A stretch of DNA of 64,000 nucleotides from Prolixibacter bellariivorans ATCC BAA-1284 (GCF_000621705.1 NZ_JHXO01000006.1:434001-498000), one strand, 5' to 3'; positions 36,800-47,039 are shown, counted from the stretch's first letter. Numbers and translations are program-made. Notes: a model not told the origin generated them from the sequence alone.

Positions 36800-36991
36800 A
36801 TGATTGTAATTCCCTTGAAAGAAGGAGAGAACATCGAACGTGCTCTCAAGCGTTTCAAAAGAAAATTTGAAAAAACCGGAGTAGTAAAAGAACTGCGTAG
36901 CCGTCAGGCTTATACCAAACCTTCGGTTGAGCGTCGCACGGAAGTGAAAAAAGCGATCTATATTCAGCAAATGCAGCGTGAGGAAGATTAA
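36800..36991 (+). CDS. rpsU: 30S ribosomal protein S21
   Basis: Small basic ribosomal protein of 63 residues. MIVIPLKEGENIERALKRFK, KRKFEKTGVVKELRSRQAYT and KPSVERRTEVKKA are the conserved S21 pattern. It sits near the anti-Shine-Dalgarno end of 16S rRNA; in this phylum S21 is linked to sequestering that end. It has its own strong promoter and precedes the recombinase gene by 79 bases. Confidence 0.96.
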   Translation: MIVIPLKEGENIERALKRFKRKFEKTGVVKELRSRQAYTKPSVERRTEVKKAIYIQQMQREED

Positions 36992-37070
36992 AGCATGTTA
37001 AGGGCTGAGATATGTAAAATGGATGCGTTTTTTTTCGTATCTTGAATTTAAATCTCTTTAACCCTTTTCA

Positions 37071-37955
37071 ATGTTTAATCAGGAATCATTTCTGAATTAT
37101 CTGAAATACGAAAAGCGTTATTCGCCGCACACGCTGGCGGCCTATGAAAAAGACCTCGATCAGTTTATTTCTTTCGGGAATGAATTGGTGGAGGATTTTT
37201 GTTTAAAGGCGGTCGATTATCACCTGGTCAGGCAATGGATTATTTCCATGATGGAACAGGATATTTCGGCCCGGACCGTTAACCGGAAGCTTTCGACGCT
37301 GAAGACCTATTTCAGGTTTATGATGCGGGAGGAATTGATGGAGAAGAACCCGATGGATCGTGTTATTTCGCCAAGGGTGAGCAAACGTCTTCCTTCGTTC
37401 CTCCAGGAGACCGAAATTAACCGGTTGCTCGATGGCCGTTATTTCAGTGATGACTTCGAAGGCTTGCGCGATAAGGCCATGATAAGCCTGTTTTACGGTA
37501 CTGGTATTCGTTTGGCAGAGCTGAGAGCCATAAAAATGGAAGATTTGAACCAGGAAGAATCGATGGTGAAAGTGCTGGGGAAGAGGAATAAGGAGCGCCT
37601 GGTTCCTTATCCACGTGAAATAAATCGTGATTTAACCGCCTATATTGCCAAACGACGTGAACTTTTCGGAGAAGGGTCTTGTTTTTTATTTATGACAGCA
37701 GCTGGTGAACCGGTATACGATAAGCTGGTCTATCGTTCTGTGAAAAAACATTTGGCTAAAGTTACCACACTCGATAAAAAAAGTCCGCATATCCTGCGGC
37801 ACACTTTTGCCACGCATCTTTTGAATCATGGGGCAGACCTGAATGCAATCAAGGAGTTGTTGGGACATTCAAACCTGGCAGCTACGCAAGTCTACACCCA
37901 TACATCGTTTGAGAAGCTAAAAGAAGTTTATAAACAAGCTCACCCCAGAGCTTAA
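37071..37955 (+). CDS. xerC: Tyrosine recombinase XerC/XerD-like
   Basis: Site-specific recombinase of 294 residues, the standard Xer length. N-terminal core-binding domain (YLKYEKRYSPHTLAAYEKDL), then the catalytic set Arg147 (GTGIRLAELRAI), Lys171, His240-x2-Arg243 (HILRHTFATHLL), His266 (LLGHSNLAATQ) and nucleophile Tyr275 (VYTHTSF). It most likely resolves chromosome dimers at dif with its partner; XerC or XerD cannot be decided safely, so the symbol is provisional. No integrase-like neighbours suggest a mobile element. The hibernation-factor gene follows after 18 bases. Confidence 0.9.
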   Translation: MFNQESFLNYLKYEKRYSPHTLAAYEKDLDQFISFGNELVEDFCLKAVDYHLVRQWIISMMEQDISARTVNRKLSTLKTYFRFMMREELMEKNPMDRVISPRVSKRLPSFLQETEINRLLDGRYFSDDFEGLRDKAMISLFYGTGIRLAELRAIKMEDLNQEESMVKVLGKRNKERLVPYPREINRDLTAYIAKRRELFGEGSCFLFMTAAGEPVYDKLVYRSVKKHLAKVTTLDKKSPHILRHTFATHLLNHGADLNAIKELLGHSNLAATQVYTHTSFEKLKEVYKQAHPRA

Positions 37956-37973
37956 ACGAATGGAGGATCTATT

Positions 37974-38276
37974 ATGGACGTTAAAGTACAAGCAGTTCAT
38001 TTCAAGGCCGATCAGAAATTGGTCGAATTTTGTGAGAAAAAAGTAAACAAGTTGGACTTGTTCTTTGACGGGATTATCGGTGCCGATATAGTTTTAAAAT
38101 TGGTAAATGACGAGGAAAAGGAAAACAAGGTTGCGGAGATAAGATTGTCCGTTCCTTCCAACGAAAACCTCTTTGCCAAAAAGCAGGCCCGAACCTTCGA
38201 AGAAGCGACCGATTCGGCGATCGATGCATTGCGTCGTCAGCTCAAGAAATACAAGGAAAAACTAAAGGCTAAATAA
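37974..38276 (+). CDS. hpf: Ribosome hibernation-promoting factor (short HPF/RaiA type)
   Basis: Protein of 100 residues with the S30AE/RaiA fold: MDVKVQAVHFKADQKLVEFC, EKKVNKLDLFFDGIIGADIV, then NKVAEIRLSVPSN and EEATDSAIDALRRQLKKYKE. It binds the decoding region of the 30S subunit and stores ribosomes in stationary phase. The short form lacks the C-terminal dimerisation domain of long HPF. A GGAGG ribosome-binding site, unusual for this phylum, precedes the ATG by 8 bases. Confidence 0.93.
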   Translation: MDVKVQAVHFKADQKLVEFCEKKVNKLDLFFDGIIGADIVLKLVNDEEKENKVAEIRLSVPSNENLFAKKQARTFEEATDSAIDALRRQLKKYKEKLKAK

Positions 38277-38296
38277 TTAAAAAAAAGTGTGGTAAA

Positions 38297-38329
38297 TTTG
38301 CTTTATAGGCAAAAAAATTTTTACATTTG
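38297..38329 (+). promoter_or_regulatory. Promoter of the tRNA-tuf-secE cluster
   Basis: TTTG (38297-38300), 21 bases, TACATTTG (38322-38329), an exact -7 match. A leader of about 195 bases precedes tRNA-Tyr and contains short inverted segments but no recognised RNA element. Confidence 0.75.
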
Positions 38330-38529
38330 CAAACCATTTTTAAGGAGTAATTCCTTAGGAATGGTTTGTTCTGTGTATAGGGACGTGATTTGGGCAGGTA
38401 GCTTTGGATTGAGCGCAACTATCACAGGTAAACAACTGTTAGGTAAATAGGTGAGGAGTTTTGTTTGAAACCTGAACTCCCCGGTTATTGTCGAAAGCAG
38501 TAAAAAAGTTCATCTTTTTTTCTTGAAAT

Positions 38530-38612
38530 GGGGAGATACCAAAGTGGCCAACTGGGGCAGACTGTAAATCTGCTGGCTTATGCCTTCGTAGGTTCGAATC
38601 CTGCTCTCCCCA
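38530..38612 (+). tRNA. tRNA-Tyr(GTA)
   Basis: Class II tRNA of 83 bases: acceptor GGGGAGA paired with TCTCCCC, anticodon stem GCAGA/TCTGC, anticodon GTA at 38564-38566, a long variable arm typical of tRNA-Tyr, T-loop GGTTCGAATCC, discriminator A. First of three tandem tRNAs before tuf. Confidence 0.97.
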
Positions 38613-38624
38613 CGTGAAATTTTT

Positions 38625-38697
38625 GCGGGAGTAGCTCAGTTGATAGAGCATCAGCCTTCCAAGCTGAGGGTCGCGGGTTTGAGCCCCGTCTCCCGCT
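38625..38697 (+). tRNA. tRNA-Gly(TCC)
   Basis: Acceptor GCGGGAG paired with CTCCCGC, D-loop AGTTGATAG, anticodon loop CTTCCAA with TCC at 38658-38660, T-loop GGTTTGAGCCC, discriminator T. CCA is not encoded. Confidence 0.97.
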
Positions 38698-38705
38698 CTG
38701 ATTTT

Positions 38706-38777
38706 GCCGATGTAGCTCAGGGGTAGAGCGCTTCCTTGGTAAGGAAGAGGTCACGAGTTCAATTCTCGTCATCGGCT
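38706..38777 (+). tRNA. tRNA-Thr(GGT)
   Basis: Acceptor GCCGATG paired with CATCGGC, anticodon stem CTTCC/GGAAG, anticodon GGT at 38738-38740, T-loop AGTTCAATTCT, discriminator T. The tRNA lies 63 bases before tuf and is probably processed from the tuf transcript. Confidence 0.97.
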
Positions 38778-38840
38778 CGTAAAAAGATTAGATGATTAAC
38801 AAATAGAAAATTTAAAACACACTATCTAATTTTTGGAGTT

Positions 38841-40028
38841 ATGGCTAAAGAACATTACGAAAGGACCAAAGACCACGTGAACATTGGTACCATTGGTCAC
38901 GTGGACCACGGTAAGACAACACTTACAGCTGCTATTACCAAAGTTCTGGCTAAGAAAGGTCTGTCTGAAGTAAAAGAATTTGATTCTATTGACAACGCAC
39001 CTGAAGAGAAAGAGCGTGGTATTACCATTAATACTGCTCACGTTGAGTATCAGACTGAGAAACGTCACTACGCACACGTTGACTGTCCTGGTCACGCCGA
39101 CTATGTAAAGAACATGGTAACTGGTGCTGCTCAGATGGACGGAGCTATTCTTGTAGTAGCTGCTACTGACGGTCCTATGCCTCAAACTCGCGAGCATATC
39201 CTGTTGGCTCGCCAGGTAAACGTTCCTAAAATCGTCGTATTCATGAACAAAGTGGATATGGTAGATGACGAGGAATTGTTGGAGCTGGTTGAAATGGAAG
39301 TTCGTGAACTGCTCGATTTCTACGAATTCGACGGTGACAACACTCCAGTTATTCAGGGTTCAGCACTGGGTGCATTGAACGGTGAAGAAGAGTGGGAAGA
39401 CAAAGTGATGGAGTTGATGGATGCAGTTGATAGCTGGATTCCGCTGCCTCCACGTGACATCGATAAAGACTTCCTGATGCCGGTTGAGGACGTATTCTCG
39501 ATCACAGGTCGTGGTACCGTTGCTACTGGTCGTATCGAAACTGGTGTGATTCATACCGGAGACGAAATGCAGTTGATTGGTTTGGGTGCTGAAGGTCGTA
39601 AGACTGTTTGTACGGGAGTTGAGATGTTCCGTAAGATTCTTGATGACGGACAAGCTGGTGATAACGTAGGTTTGTTGCTGCGTGGTGTCGACAAAAAAGA
39701 AATCAAGCGTGGTATGATTCTGGCAAAACCAGGTTCAATCACTCCTCACACCAAATTCAAAGCTGAGATTTATGTACTGAAGAAAGAAGAAGGTGGTCGT
39801 CACACTCCTTTCCACAACAAGTACCGTCCTCAGTTCTATCTGCGTACCCTGGACGTAACCGGTGAAATTTCTCTTCCTGAAGGAACTGAAATGGTAATGC
39901 CTGGCGACAACGTATCAATTACTGTTGAGCTGATTTACCCGGTTGCCTTGAACCTCGGTCTGCGTTTCGCTATCCGCGAAGGTGGTCGTACCGTAGGTGC
40001 AGGTCAGGTTACTGAGATTGTTGAGTAA
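38841..40028 (+). CDS. tuf: Elongation factor Tu
   Basis: GTPase that delivers aminoacyl-tRNA to the ribosome, 395 residues. G1 [16 protein letters not shown]2 in [14 protein letters not shown]3 [13 protein letters not shown]4 NKVDMVDD, G5 GSALGALNG, then domains 2 and 3 ending [11 protein letters not shown]. Codon use is highly biased. It is preceded by three tRNA genes and followed by a stable hairpin, a tRNA-like relic and secE, the common Tyr-Gly-Thr-tuf-secE order. Confidence 0.99.
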   Translation: MAKEHYERTKDHVNIGTIGHVDHGKTTLTAAITKVLAKKGLSEVKEFDSIDNAPEEKERGITINTAHVEYQTEKRHYAHVDCPGHADYVKNMVTGAAQMDGAILVVAATDGPMPQTREHILLARQVNVPKIVVFMNKVDMVDDEELLELVEMEVRELLDFYEFDGDNTPVIQGSALGALNGEEEWEDKVMELMDAVDSWIPLPPRDIDKDFLMPVEDVFSITGRGTVATGRIETGVIHTGDEMQLIGLGAEGRKTVCTGVEMFRKILDDGQAGDNVGLLLRGVDKKEIKRGMILAKPGSITPHTKFKAEIYVLKKEEGGRHTPFHNKYRPQFYLRTLDVTGEISLPEGTEMVMPGDNVSITVELIYPVALNLGLRFAIREGGRTVGAGQVTEIVE

Positions 40029-40056
40029 TTTGAAAGCATAAAGCTTAAACAATAAA

Positions 40057-40085
40057 GCAGTCCCGGACGTTATGTCCGGGACTGT
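40057..40085 (+). terminator. Strong hairpin after tuf without a T run
   Basis: Perfect stem AGTCCCGGAC (40059-40068) with GTCCGGGACT (40074-40083), extendable by C-G and G-U pairs, loop GTTAT. It is followed by GTATTTAC rather than a U tract, so it may be an RNA processing or stabilising site for the tuf end rather than a true terminator. Confidence 0.6.
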
Positions 40086-40093
40086 ATTTACAA

Positions 40094-40148
40094 CGGGTAA
40101 GCCCAATTGGGGGTGTTATTGCTGGTAAGTTCGACTCTTCCTGCCCGA
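40094..40148 (+). pseudogene. Truncated tRNA-like relic (possibly former tRNA-Trp)
   Basis: A 55-base stretch with tRNA features but no anticodon arm: 5-prime CGGGTA can pair with TGCCCG at its end, AAGCCCAATTGG resembles a D-arm with the GG pair, and AAGTTCGACTCTT resembles a T-arm (TTCGACT loop, only three stem pairs). An intact tRNA is about 18-20 bases longer. Many bacteria carry tRNA-Trp between tuf and secE, so a decayed copy is the simplest reading; this is inference. Confidence 0.4.
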
Positions 40149-40186
40149 CATCTCGCAAAGAGAAATAACACGAATTAAATTCAGAT

Positions 40187-40378
40187 ATGAAGATACAATC
40201 GTATTTTGCTGAAGCCTATACCGAGTTGGTACACAAAGTAACATGGCCAACCTGGAAGGAATTACAGAATAGTGCAGTAGTAGTAATGGTTGCTTCCTTA
40301 ATAATCGCACTGTTAATATTTTTGATCGATTTCTTTTTTGAGAATTTGATGAAATTTGTTTACAGTTTATTCTATTAA
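40187..40378 (+). CDS. secE: Preprotein translocase subunit SecE
   Basis: Single-helix SecYEG subunit of 63 residues, the short form. The amphipathic stretch SYFAEAYTELVHKVTWPTWK with the conserved VTWPT motif precedes one transmembrane helix, VVMVASLIIALLIFLIDFFF. It is located between tuf and nusG, as in most bacteria. Confidence 0.96.
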   Translation: MKIQSYFAEAYTELVHKVTWPTWKELQNSAVVVMVASLIIALLIFLIDFFFENLMKFVYSLFY

Positions 40379-40398
40379 TTTGATTCTGGAGGACCGTA

Positions 40399-40947
40399 AT
40401 GAGTGAAATTCAACGCAAATGGTATGTTCTTCGAGCCATCGGAGGAAAGGAAAAGAAGGTAAAAGAATATATCGAAAACGAAATTGCGAATGCTGGTCTT
40501 CAAGATTACATTTCACAGGTTTTAATCCCGACGGAAAAGGTATATCAAATCCGAAACGGTAAGAAGGTAGCGAAAGAACGCAACTTCTTCCCGGGATACG
40601 TCCTGATTGAAGCAGCATTGGTGGGAGAAATTCCACACATGCTAAAGAATATTACCAATGTAATCGGTTTTTTGGGTGACACCAAAGGGGGCGAACCTGT
40701 TCCCATGCGTCAGTCGGAAGTAAACCGTATTCTTGGTAAAGTCGACGAGCTTCAGGAAAGTGGCGAAGGGTTTGAAGTGCCATTCGTGGTAGGAGAGACC
40801 GTCAAAGTGACCGATGGACCGTTCAACGGTTTCAATGGAATCATTGAAGAAGTCAATGAGGAAAAGAAGAAACTGAAAGTAATGGTCAAGATCTTCGGTC
40901 GAAAAACACCCTTGGAACTTAGCTTTATGCAAGTAGAAAAGGAGTAA
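40399..40947 (+). CDS. nusG: Transcription termination/antitermination protein NusG
   Basis: Transcription elongation factor of 182 residues. NGN domain (KWYVLRAIGGKEKKVKEYIE, FFPGYVLIEAAL) binds RNA polymerase; the C-terminal KOW domain (VGETVKVTDGPFNGFNGIIE) binds Rho or S10. It is located 20 bases after secE with an in-frame GGAGG-like site (TGGAGGACCGTA) before the ATG. Confidence 0.97.
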   Translation: MSEIQRKWYVLRAIGGKEKKVKEYIENEIANAGLQDYISQVLIPTEKVYQIRNGKKVAKERNFFPGYVLIEAALVGEIPHMLKNITNVIGFLGDTKGGEPVPMRQSEVNRILGKVDELQESGEGFEVPFVVGETVKVTDGPFNGFNGIIEEVNEEKKKLKVMVKIFGRKTPLELSFMQVEKE

Positions 40948-40971
40948 CGTAACTTTTTCTAAAAAAACGTT

Positions 40972-41415
40972 ATGGCAAAAGAAGTTGCTGGATTAATTAA
41001 ATTACAGATTAAAGGTGGTGCAGCTAATCCCTCACCTCCCGTAGGTCCGGCCCTTGGTGCCAAAGGGGTGAACATCATGCAGTTCTGCAAGCAGTTTAAC
41101 AGCAGAACGCAGGAGCAAGCAGGCAAAGTATTACCGGTAGTAATTACCGTGTATGCCGATAAGTCGTTCGACTTTATCGTAAAAACACCGCCTGTAGCAG
41201 TTCAACTTCTCGATGCAGCAAAGGTAAAAAAAGGATCTCCGGAGCCTCACGTGAATAAAGTGGGAGAGGTATCATGGGATCAGGTGAAGGAAATTGCCGA
41301 AGGCAAAATGACTGACCTGAACTGTTTCACCGTGGAATCGGCGATGCGTATGGTTGCCGGTACCGCTCGGAGTATGGGGATTACCGTAAAGGGAGATTCT
41401 CCATTTAATAACTAA
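40972..41415 (+). CDS. rplK: 50S ribosomal protein L11
   Basis: Protein of 147 residues forming the GTPase-associated stalk base with 23S r[31 protein letters not shown] is the classic N-terminal segment, and the C-terminal rRNA-binding domain has [20 protein letters not shown] and [10 protein letters not shown]. Second gene after nusG in the conserved L11-L1-L10-L7/L12 order. Confidence 0.98.
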   Translation: MAKEVAGLIKLQIKGGAANPSPPVGPALGAKGVNIMQFCKQFNSRTQEQAGKVLPVVITVYADKSFDFIVKTPPVAVQLLDAAKVKKGSPEPHVNKVGEVSWDQVKEIAEGKMTDLNCFTVESAMRMVAGTARSMGITVKGDSPFNN

Positions 41416-41431
41416 AAAAGTAAACGTCCAA

Positions 41432-42127
41432 ATGGCAAAAGTTACCAAAAATAAAAAGGCTGCTTTGGAGAAACTCGAAGCCGGGAAAGTCTATACTTTG
41501 CAGGAAGCATCAGCGTTGGTAAAAGAAATTACCAGCTCGAAGTTCGATGCATCCGTTGATGTAGACGTCCGTCTCGGGGTCGATCCCAGGAAGGCCAACC
41601 AAATGGTACGCGGTGTTGTGACTTTGCCCCATGGAACCGGTAAATCAGTCAAGGTTCTGGCATTGGTGACTCCTGACAAGGAAGCCGAAGCTAAAGAAGC
41701 AGGTGCTGATTATGTTGGTCTGGATGAATACATTGATAAAATCAAAAATGGTTGGACCGATGTAGACGTTGTGATCACCATGCCTCCGGTAATGGGAAAA
41801 GTAGGTCAGTTGGGTCGTATTCTTGGACCCCGTGGTCTGATGCCCAATCCCAAAAGTGGAACCGTTACCATGGAAGTTGGTAAGGCAATCCAGGAAGTAA
41901 AGATGGGTAAGATCGACTTCAAAGTTGACAAATATGGTATTGTTCATACCTCAGTTGGAAAAGTATCATTCGAGTCGGAGAAAATCGAAGCGAATGTCCG
42001 CGAGTTTGTACATACCATTCAGAAATTAAAACCCGCTGCTGCGAAAGGTACTTACATCCGGAGCATTTATGTTTCCAGTACCATGAGCCCAGGGATTCAG
42101 GTTGAACCTAAGTCTTGCTTGGACTAA
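41432..42127 (+). CDS. rplA: 50S ribosomal protein L1
   Basis: L1-stalk protein of 231 residues that also can repress its own operon in other bacteria. The two-domain pattern is visible: [20 protein letters not shown] and [14 protein letters not shown], then the central [14 protein letters not shown] and the C-terminal [20 protein letters not shown]-like segment (here [20 protein letters not shown]). It starts 17 bases after rplK. Confidence 0.98.
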   Translation: MAKVTKNKKAALEKLEAGKVYTLQEASALVKEITSSKFDASVDVDVRLGVDPRKANQMVRGVVTLPHGTGKSVKVLALVTPDKEAEAKEAGADYVGLDEYIDKIKNGWTDVDVVITMPPVMGKVGQLGRILGPRGLMPNPKSGTVTMEVGKAIQEVKMGKIDFKVDKYGIVHTSVGKVSFESEKIEANVREFVHTIQKLKPAAAKGTYIRSIYVSSTMSPGIQVEPKSCLD

Positions 42128-42143
42128 GTAATAGATTATTGAG

Positions 42144-42665
42144 ATGAAAAGATCCGAAAAAATAGAGGTTATTGATCAATTAACCGAGCAGATCAATTCA
42201 TACAGTCACTTTTACTTGGCCGATATAGCTGACCTGAATGCCGAAAAGTCAAGTGACTTAAGGCGGATGTGTCACAAGCGTGAAGTAAAACTGATTGTAG
42301 TTAAGAATACGCTGCTCCGTAAAGCTCTCGAGAATTCTGAAAAGGAAACCGAGTCACTTTATGACGTACTGAAAGGAAATACGTCCATTCTGTTTAGCAA
42401 TACAGGCAATGTGCCCGCTAAGCTCATTAAAGAGTTCAGCAAGGCAAACAAAAAGCCCGTATTGAAAGGTGCTTATGTTGAAGAGTCAACATATATTGGT
42501 GCCGATCAGTTGGATGCATTAGTAAATATCAAATCGAAAGAAGAATTGCTTGCAGACGTTATTGCTCTGCTCCAGTCGCCGGCCAAGAATCTTATCTCGG
42601 CTCTTCAGTCTGGAGGATCAACTATCTCTGGTGTATTGAAAACATTGGAAGAGCGTAACGCCTAA
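42144..42665 (+). CDS. rplJ: 50S ribosomal protein L10
   Basis: Stalk protein of 173 residues that anchors L7/L12 dimers. N-terminal rRNA-binding domain with KSSDLRRMCHKREVKLIVVK and NTLLRKALENSE, C-terminal helix for L12 (LLQSPAKNLISALQSGGSTI). It begins 17 bases after rplA, so the long L10 leader known from enterics has no room here. Confidence 0.97.
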   Translation: MKRSEKIEVIDQLTEQINSYSHFYLADIADLNAEKSSDLRRMCHKREVKLIVVKNTLLRKALENSEKETESLYDVLKGNTSILFSNTGNVPAKLIKEFSKANKKPVLKGAYVEESTYIGADQLDALVNIKSKEELLADVIALLQSPAKNLISALQSGGSTISGVLKTLEERNA

Positions 42666-42724
42666 TTATTATTACAATTTAGAGTTAAAAAATTTAATCA
42701 CTTAATATTTAAATCTCGAGGAAA

Positions 42725-43102
42725 ATGGCAGATCTTAAAAAGCTTGCAGAAGAACTGGTAAATCTGACTGTAAAAGATGTTACTGAACTGGCTGAGATCC
42801 TGAAAGAAGAATATGGCATTGAGCCTGCAGCAGCTGCTGTAGCCGTTGCTGGTCCTGCTGCTGGTGGTGAAAGTGCCGCTGAAGAAGCTCAAACTGAGTT
42901 TGATGTTATTCTTAAAGCTGCCGGAGGTTCTAAACTGGCCGTAGTAAAACTGGTTAAGGAATTAGCTGGTGTTGGTCTGAAGGAAGCCAAAGAATTGGTT
43001 GACGGTGCACCGAAAGCCATCAAAGAAAAAGTCTCGAAAGAAGAAGCTGAATCGCTGAAATCTCAACTTGAAGAAGCTGGAGCTGAAGTTGAACTCAAAT
43101 AA
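42725..43102 (+). CDS. rplL: 50S ribosomal protein L7/L12
   Basis: Multicopy stalk protein of 125 residues recruiting translational GTPases. N-terminal dimerisation helices ([20 protein letters not shown]), an Ala/Gly-rich hinge ([20 protein letters not shown]) and the conserved C-terminal domain ([40 protein letters not shown]). Followed by an attenuator-like hairpin before rpoB. Confidence 0.98.
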   Translation: MADLKKLAEELVNLTVKDVTELAEILKEEYGIEPAAAAVAVAGPAAGGESAAEEAQTEFDVILKAAGGSKLAVVKLVKELAGVGLKEAKELVDGAPKAIKEKVSKEEAESLKSQLEEAGAEVELK

Positions 43103-43133
43103 GACTTTGACCTATAGTTCTGAGGTTATATAC

Positions 43134-43169
43134 GGTTTAGAATCCCGTAAAGGGATTCTAAGCCTTTTT
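43134..43169 (+). terminator. Attenuator-type terminator between rplL and rpoB
   Basis: Thirteen-base stem from GGTTTAGAATCCC (43134-43146) to GGGATTCTAAGCC (43152-43164), loop GTAAA, followed by T5. It is strong enough to end part of the transcripts, reducing rpoBC relative to ribosomal proteins as at the same junction in other bacteria. Confidence 0.8.
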
Positions 43170-43204
43170 ATGTTTATATTTTAGGTTCCTTAATTTGGTC
43201 GCTA

Positions 43205-46200
43205 ATGTCTTCAAATACTGTAAATCAAAGAATTAGTTTTGCATCTACCAAGAGTAGGTTCGAGTACCCCGACTTTCTGGAGGTGCAGATTAAATCTTTC
43301 AAAGAATTTTTCCAGTTGGGAACCTCTCCTGAAGAGCGGAAAAACGAAGGTTTGAATAGCGTTTTTCAGGAGAATTTCCCTATAACTGATACCCGAAATA
43401 ATTTCGTCCTCGAATTCCTCGATTATCAGGTCGATCCGCCTCGATATTCGATTACCGAATGTATCGAGCGTGGGCTCACTTACAGTGTACCCTTAAAAGC
43501 CAAATTAAAGCTATACTGTACCGATCCCGAGCACGAAGATTTCGATACGGTTGTTCAGGATGTATATCTTGGCACCGTGCCATACATGACACCAAGTGGC
43601 TCATACGTGATTAACGGAGCTGAAAGGGTAGTTGTATCGCAGCTGCACCGTTCACCCGGCGTATTCTTCGGGCAGAGTGTACATGCTAATGGAACCAAAC
43701 TTTACTCAGCTAGGATTATTCCTTTCAAAGGTTCCTGGATCGAGTTTGCAACCGACATCAACAATGTGATGTTTGCATACATCGACCGGAAGAAAAAATT
43801 ACCAGTTACCACCCTTTTGCGTGCGATTGGATACGAGAGCGATAAGGAGATTCTCGAAATCTTTGGTCTCGCTGATGAAGTAAAGGTTTCGAAATCGGGA
43901 TTAAAAAAGGTTGTTGGTCGTAAACTGGCTGCTCGTGTTCTGAAAACATGGGTAGAGGATTTTGTCGATGAAGATACCGGTGAGGTGGTATCCATTGAGC
44001 GTAACGAGGTAATCATCGATCGTGAAACGGTTATTCAACCAGAGCACGTCGAAGAAATCCTTGATTCGGGCGCGAAAACTATTCTTCTGCACAAAGAAGA
44101 ACAGAATGTAGGTGATTATGCAATCATTTACAATACCTTGCAGAAAGACCCCTGTAACTCGGAGAAAGAAGCAGTACTGCACATCTACCGTCAGCTGCGT
44201 AACTCCGAACCGCCGGATGATGCTACTGCACGTGATGTAATCGAAAAATTGTTCTTCTCCGAAGTTCGTTATGACTTGGGTGAAGTAGGACGTTACCGTA
44301 TCAATAAAAAGCTTGGGCTGAATATCGATATGGATACCCGCGTTCTTACCAAAGAGGACATTATCGAGATCATCAAGTACCTGATAAAACTTGTCAACTC
44401 CAAAACTGACGTCGACGATATCGACCACTTGTCGAACCGTCGTGTACGTACAGTTGGTGAACAGATGTACAACCAGTTTGGTGTAGGTCTGGCCCGTATG
44501 GCCCGTACCATTCGTGAGCGAATGAACGTACGTGACAACGAGGTGTTCACACCGGTTGACCTGATTAACTCGAAAACCCTTTCATCGGTTATCAACTCCT
44601 TCTTTGGTACCAATGCATTGTCGCAGTTCATGGATCAAACCAACCCATTGGCCGAAATGACGCACAAACGTCGTATGTCAGCTCTTGGTCCTGGTGGTCT
44701 GTCACGCGAACGCGCAGGTTTCGAGGTTCGTGACGTTCACTATACGCACTACGGTCGTCTGTGTCCGATCGAAACCCCGGAAGGTCCGAACATTGGTTTG
44801 ATTTCTTCGCTTTGTGTATTTGCGAAGATTACCGATCTTGGATTTATTTCCACGCCGTACCGTACGGTGGAAACCGGAAAAGTAAGTTTGAGTAATGATG
44901 ATGTTATTTACCTGACAGCCGAAGAGGAGGAAGGTAAAATCATCGCTCAGGCTAATGCACCGCTGACGGAAGAGGGTGAATTTGTGAACAACCGAATCAA
45001 ATCGCGTCTCGATGCCGATTATCCGGTAGCTGGTCCTGAAGAGATCGCTTTGATGGACGTTGGTCCGAACCAGATTGCATCGATTGCTGCATCATTGATT
45101 ACTTTCCTCGAGCATGATGATGCCAACCGTGCATTGATGGGATCGAACATGATGCGTCAGGCTGTACCGCTGTTACGCCCGGAAGCCCCGATTGTAGGAA
45201 CCGGACTGGAAGGCTATGTTGTACGCGATGCACGTGTACAGATTGCTGCTGAAGGCGACGGCGTTATTGACTATGTTGACGCGAACAAGATTGTCGTTAA
45301 ATATGATATGACCGATGATGAGCGATTTGTCAGCTTTAATTCGGATACCAAAACATATTATCTACAAAAATACCAGAAAACCAACCAGGGTACCTGTATT
45401 GACCTGACCCCGATGGTACGTAAAGGCCAACGGGTTATTAAAGGCGAGCTGATGACTCAGGGGTATGCCACCCAAAAAGGTGAGCTGGCACTGGGGCGCA
45501 ACCTGAAAGTTGCCTTCATGCCCTGGCAGGGATATAACTATGAGGATGCTATCGTAATTTCTGAGCGGATTGTCCGTGAAGATATCTTCACATCGGTTCA
45601 CATCGACGAGTATTCACTCGAAGTGCGTGATACAAAGCGTGGTGCTGAAGAATTCACTTCTGACATTCCGAACGTTAGTGAAGAAGCTACCCGCAACCTC
45701 GATGAAAATGGTTTGATTCGCATTGGAGCGAATGTGAAACCCGGCGATATCATGATCGGTAAGATTACTCCGAAAGGAGAATCGGATCCTTCTCCGGAAG
45801 AAAAACTGCTCCGCGCTATCTTCGGTGACAAAGCCGGTGATGTGAAAGATGCTTCGTTGAAAGCTTCTCCGTCACTTCGTGGTGTAGTTATCGATAAAAA
45901 GCTTTTCTCTCGTGCTATGAAAGAGAAAAAAGGCAAAATCACCAGTAAGCCTTTACTCGAGCAAATCGACCGTGAGTTTGAAGCAGAGATTGAAAAGCTG
46001 AACGAGATTCTTTATGATAAAATCTTCACGCTAGTGAATGGTAAAACATCACAGGGTGTGAAAGATTATTTCAGTACGGACATTATTCCGAAAGGAACCA
46101 AGTTTACCTTGAAGCAACTGCAGTCAATCGACTATCTGAACGTGAATCCGAACAAATGGACGACCGATAAGGATAAGAACGAAATGATTCGTGACCTTGT

Positions 46201-47017
46201 GAACAACTACATCATGAAGTACAAGGAAGCGGAAGCTGTTGCGCGTCGTAAACGTTACAACGTGACCATTGGTGACGAACTTCCTGCCGGAATCCTTCAG
46301 CTGGCCAAAGTATATATTGCTAAAAAGCGGAAACTGCAGATTGGTGATAAAATGGCGGGTCGTCACGGAAACAAGGGTATCGTATCGCGTATTGTACGTG
46401 ATGAAGATATGCCGTTCCTGGCAGACGGATCTCCTGTTGATATTGTACTGAATCCGCTGGGTGTGCCGTCGCGTATGAACCTGGGACAGATTTACGAAAC
46501 CGTTCTGGGATGGGCCGGTAAAGAACTGGGATTGACATTTGCCACTCCTATTTTTGACGGTGCATCGCTGGAGGAAATCGTGGATTACACCGATAAAGCA
46601 GGTGTACCACGTTTCGGTAAAACTGTTCTGCATGATGGTGAAACCGGTGAACCATTTGACCAGCCGGCAACTGTAGGTATTATCTACATGCTGAAACTGG
46701 GTCACATGGTTGAAGATAAGATGCACGCCCGTTCGATTGGTCCGTACTCACTCATTACGCAGCAGCCGCTCGGTGGTAAAGCACAGTTTGGTGGACAGCG
46801 TTTTGGAGAGATGGAGGTTTGGGCACTCGAAGCATTTGGTGCATCACACATCCTGCAGGAAATTCTGACGGTGAAATCCGACGACGTCATTGGAAGGGCA
46901 AAAGCCTACGAAGCCATTGTAAAAGGCGATCCAATGCCAAGTCCGGGTATCCCCGAATCGTTGAATGTATTGTTGCACGAACTCAGGGGACTCGGATTGA
47001 GCGTAAACCTCGAGTAG
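43205..47017 (+). CDS. rpoB: DNA-directed RNA polymerase subunit beta
   Basis: Catalytic beta subunit, 1270 residues. Visible landmarks: [20 protein letters not shown] at the N-terminus; the rifampicin pocket [20 protein letters not shown] followed by [15 protein letters not shown], with the residues equivalent to E. coli D516, H526 and S531 unchanged; EMRDVH-like [20 protein letters not shown]; and the C-terminal clamp [20 protein letters not shown]. Nothing suggests rifampicin resistance. It starts behind the rplL attenuator and is followed by rpoC after 103 bases. Confidence 0.99.
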   Translation: MSSNTVNQRISFASTKSRFEYPDFLEVQIKSFKEFFQLGTSPEERKNEGLNSVFQENFPITDTRNNFVLEFLDYQVDPPRYSITECIERGLTYSVPLKAKLKLYCTDPEHEDFDTVVQDVYLGTVPYMTPSGSYVINGAERVVVSQLHRSPGVFFGQSVHANGTKLYSARIIPFKGSWIEFATDINNVMFAYIDRKKKLPVTTLLRAIGYESDKEILEIFGLADEVKVSKSGLKKVVGRKLAARVLKTWVEDFVDEDTGEVVSIERNEVIIDRETVIQPEHVEEILDSGAKTILLHKEEQNVGDYAIIYNTLQKDPCNSEKEAVLHIYRQLRNSEPPDDATARDVIEKLFFSEVRYDLGEVGRYRINKKLGLNIDMDTRVLTKEDIIEIIKYLIKLVNSKTDVDDIDHLSNRRVRTVGEQMYNQFGVGLARMARTIRERMNVRDNEVFTPVDLINSKTLSSVINSFFGTNALSQFMDQTNPLAEMTHKRRMSALGPGGLSRERAGFEVRDVHYTHYGRLCPIETPEGPNIGLISSLCVFAKITDLGFISTPYRTVETGKVSLSNDDVIYLTAEEEEGKIIAQANAPLTEEGEFVNNRIKSRLDADYPVAGPEEIALMDVGPNQIASIAASLITFLEHDDANRALMGSNMMRQAVPLLRPEAPIVGTGLEGYVVRDARVQIAAEGDGVIDYVDANKIVVKYDMTDDERFVSFNSDTKTYYLQKYQKTNQGTCIDLTPMVRKGQRVIKGELMTQGYATQKGELALGRNLKVAFMPWQGYNYEDAIVISERIVREDIFTSVHIDEYSLEVRDTKRGAEEFTSDIPNVSEEATRNLDENGLIRIGANVKPGDIMIGKITPKGESDPSPEEKLLRAIFGDKAGDVKDASLKASPSLRGVVIDKKLFSRAMKEKKGKITSKPLLEQIDREFEAEIEKLNEILYDKIFTLVNGKTSQGVKDYFSTDIIPKGTKFTLKQLQSIDYLNVNPNKWTTDKDKNEMIRDLVNNYIMKYKEAEAVARRKRYNVTIGDELPAGILQLAKVYIAKKRKLQIGDKMAGRHGNKGIVSRIVRDEDMPFLADGSPVDIVLNPLGVPSRMNLGQIYETVLGWAGKELGLTFATPIFDGASLEEIVDYTDKAGVPRFGKTVLHDGETGEPFDQPATVGIIYMLKLGHMVEDKMHARSIGPYSLITQQPLGGKAQFGGQRFGEMEVWALEAFGASHILQEILTVKSDDVIGRAKAYEAIVKGDPMPSPGIPESLNVLLHELRGLGLSVNLE

Positions 47018-47039
47018 TAGAATATTAAGCTTTGGGAAA

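Noticed and set aside
37071-37955. Xer-type recombinase as an integrase marking a genomic island
   Set aside because: Standard Xer length and full catalytic set, housekeeping neighbours, no attachment-site duplication at the nearby tRNAs.
42128-42143. L10-type autoregulatory leader before rplJ
   Set aside because: The rplA-rplJ gap is only 16 bases, too short for the known leader structure.
46124-46726. 200-codon minus-strand frame opposite rpoB
   Set aside because: Antisense shadow produced by biased codon use of a highly expressed gene.
43205-47017. Rifampicin-resistance substitution in rpoB
   Set aside because: Residues equivalent to E. coli D516, H526 and S531 are unchanged in the pocket segment.
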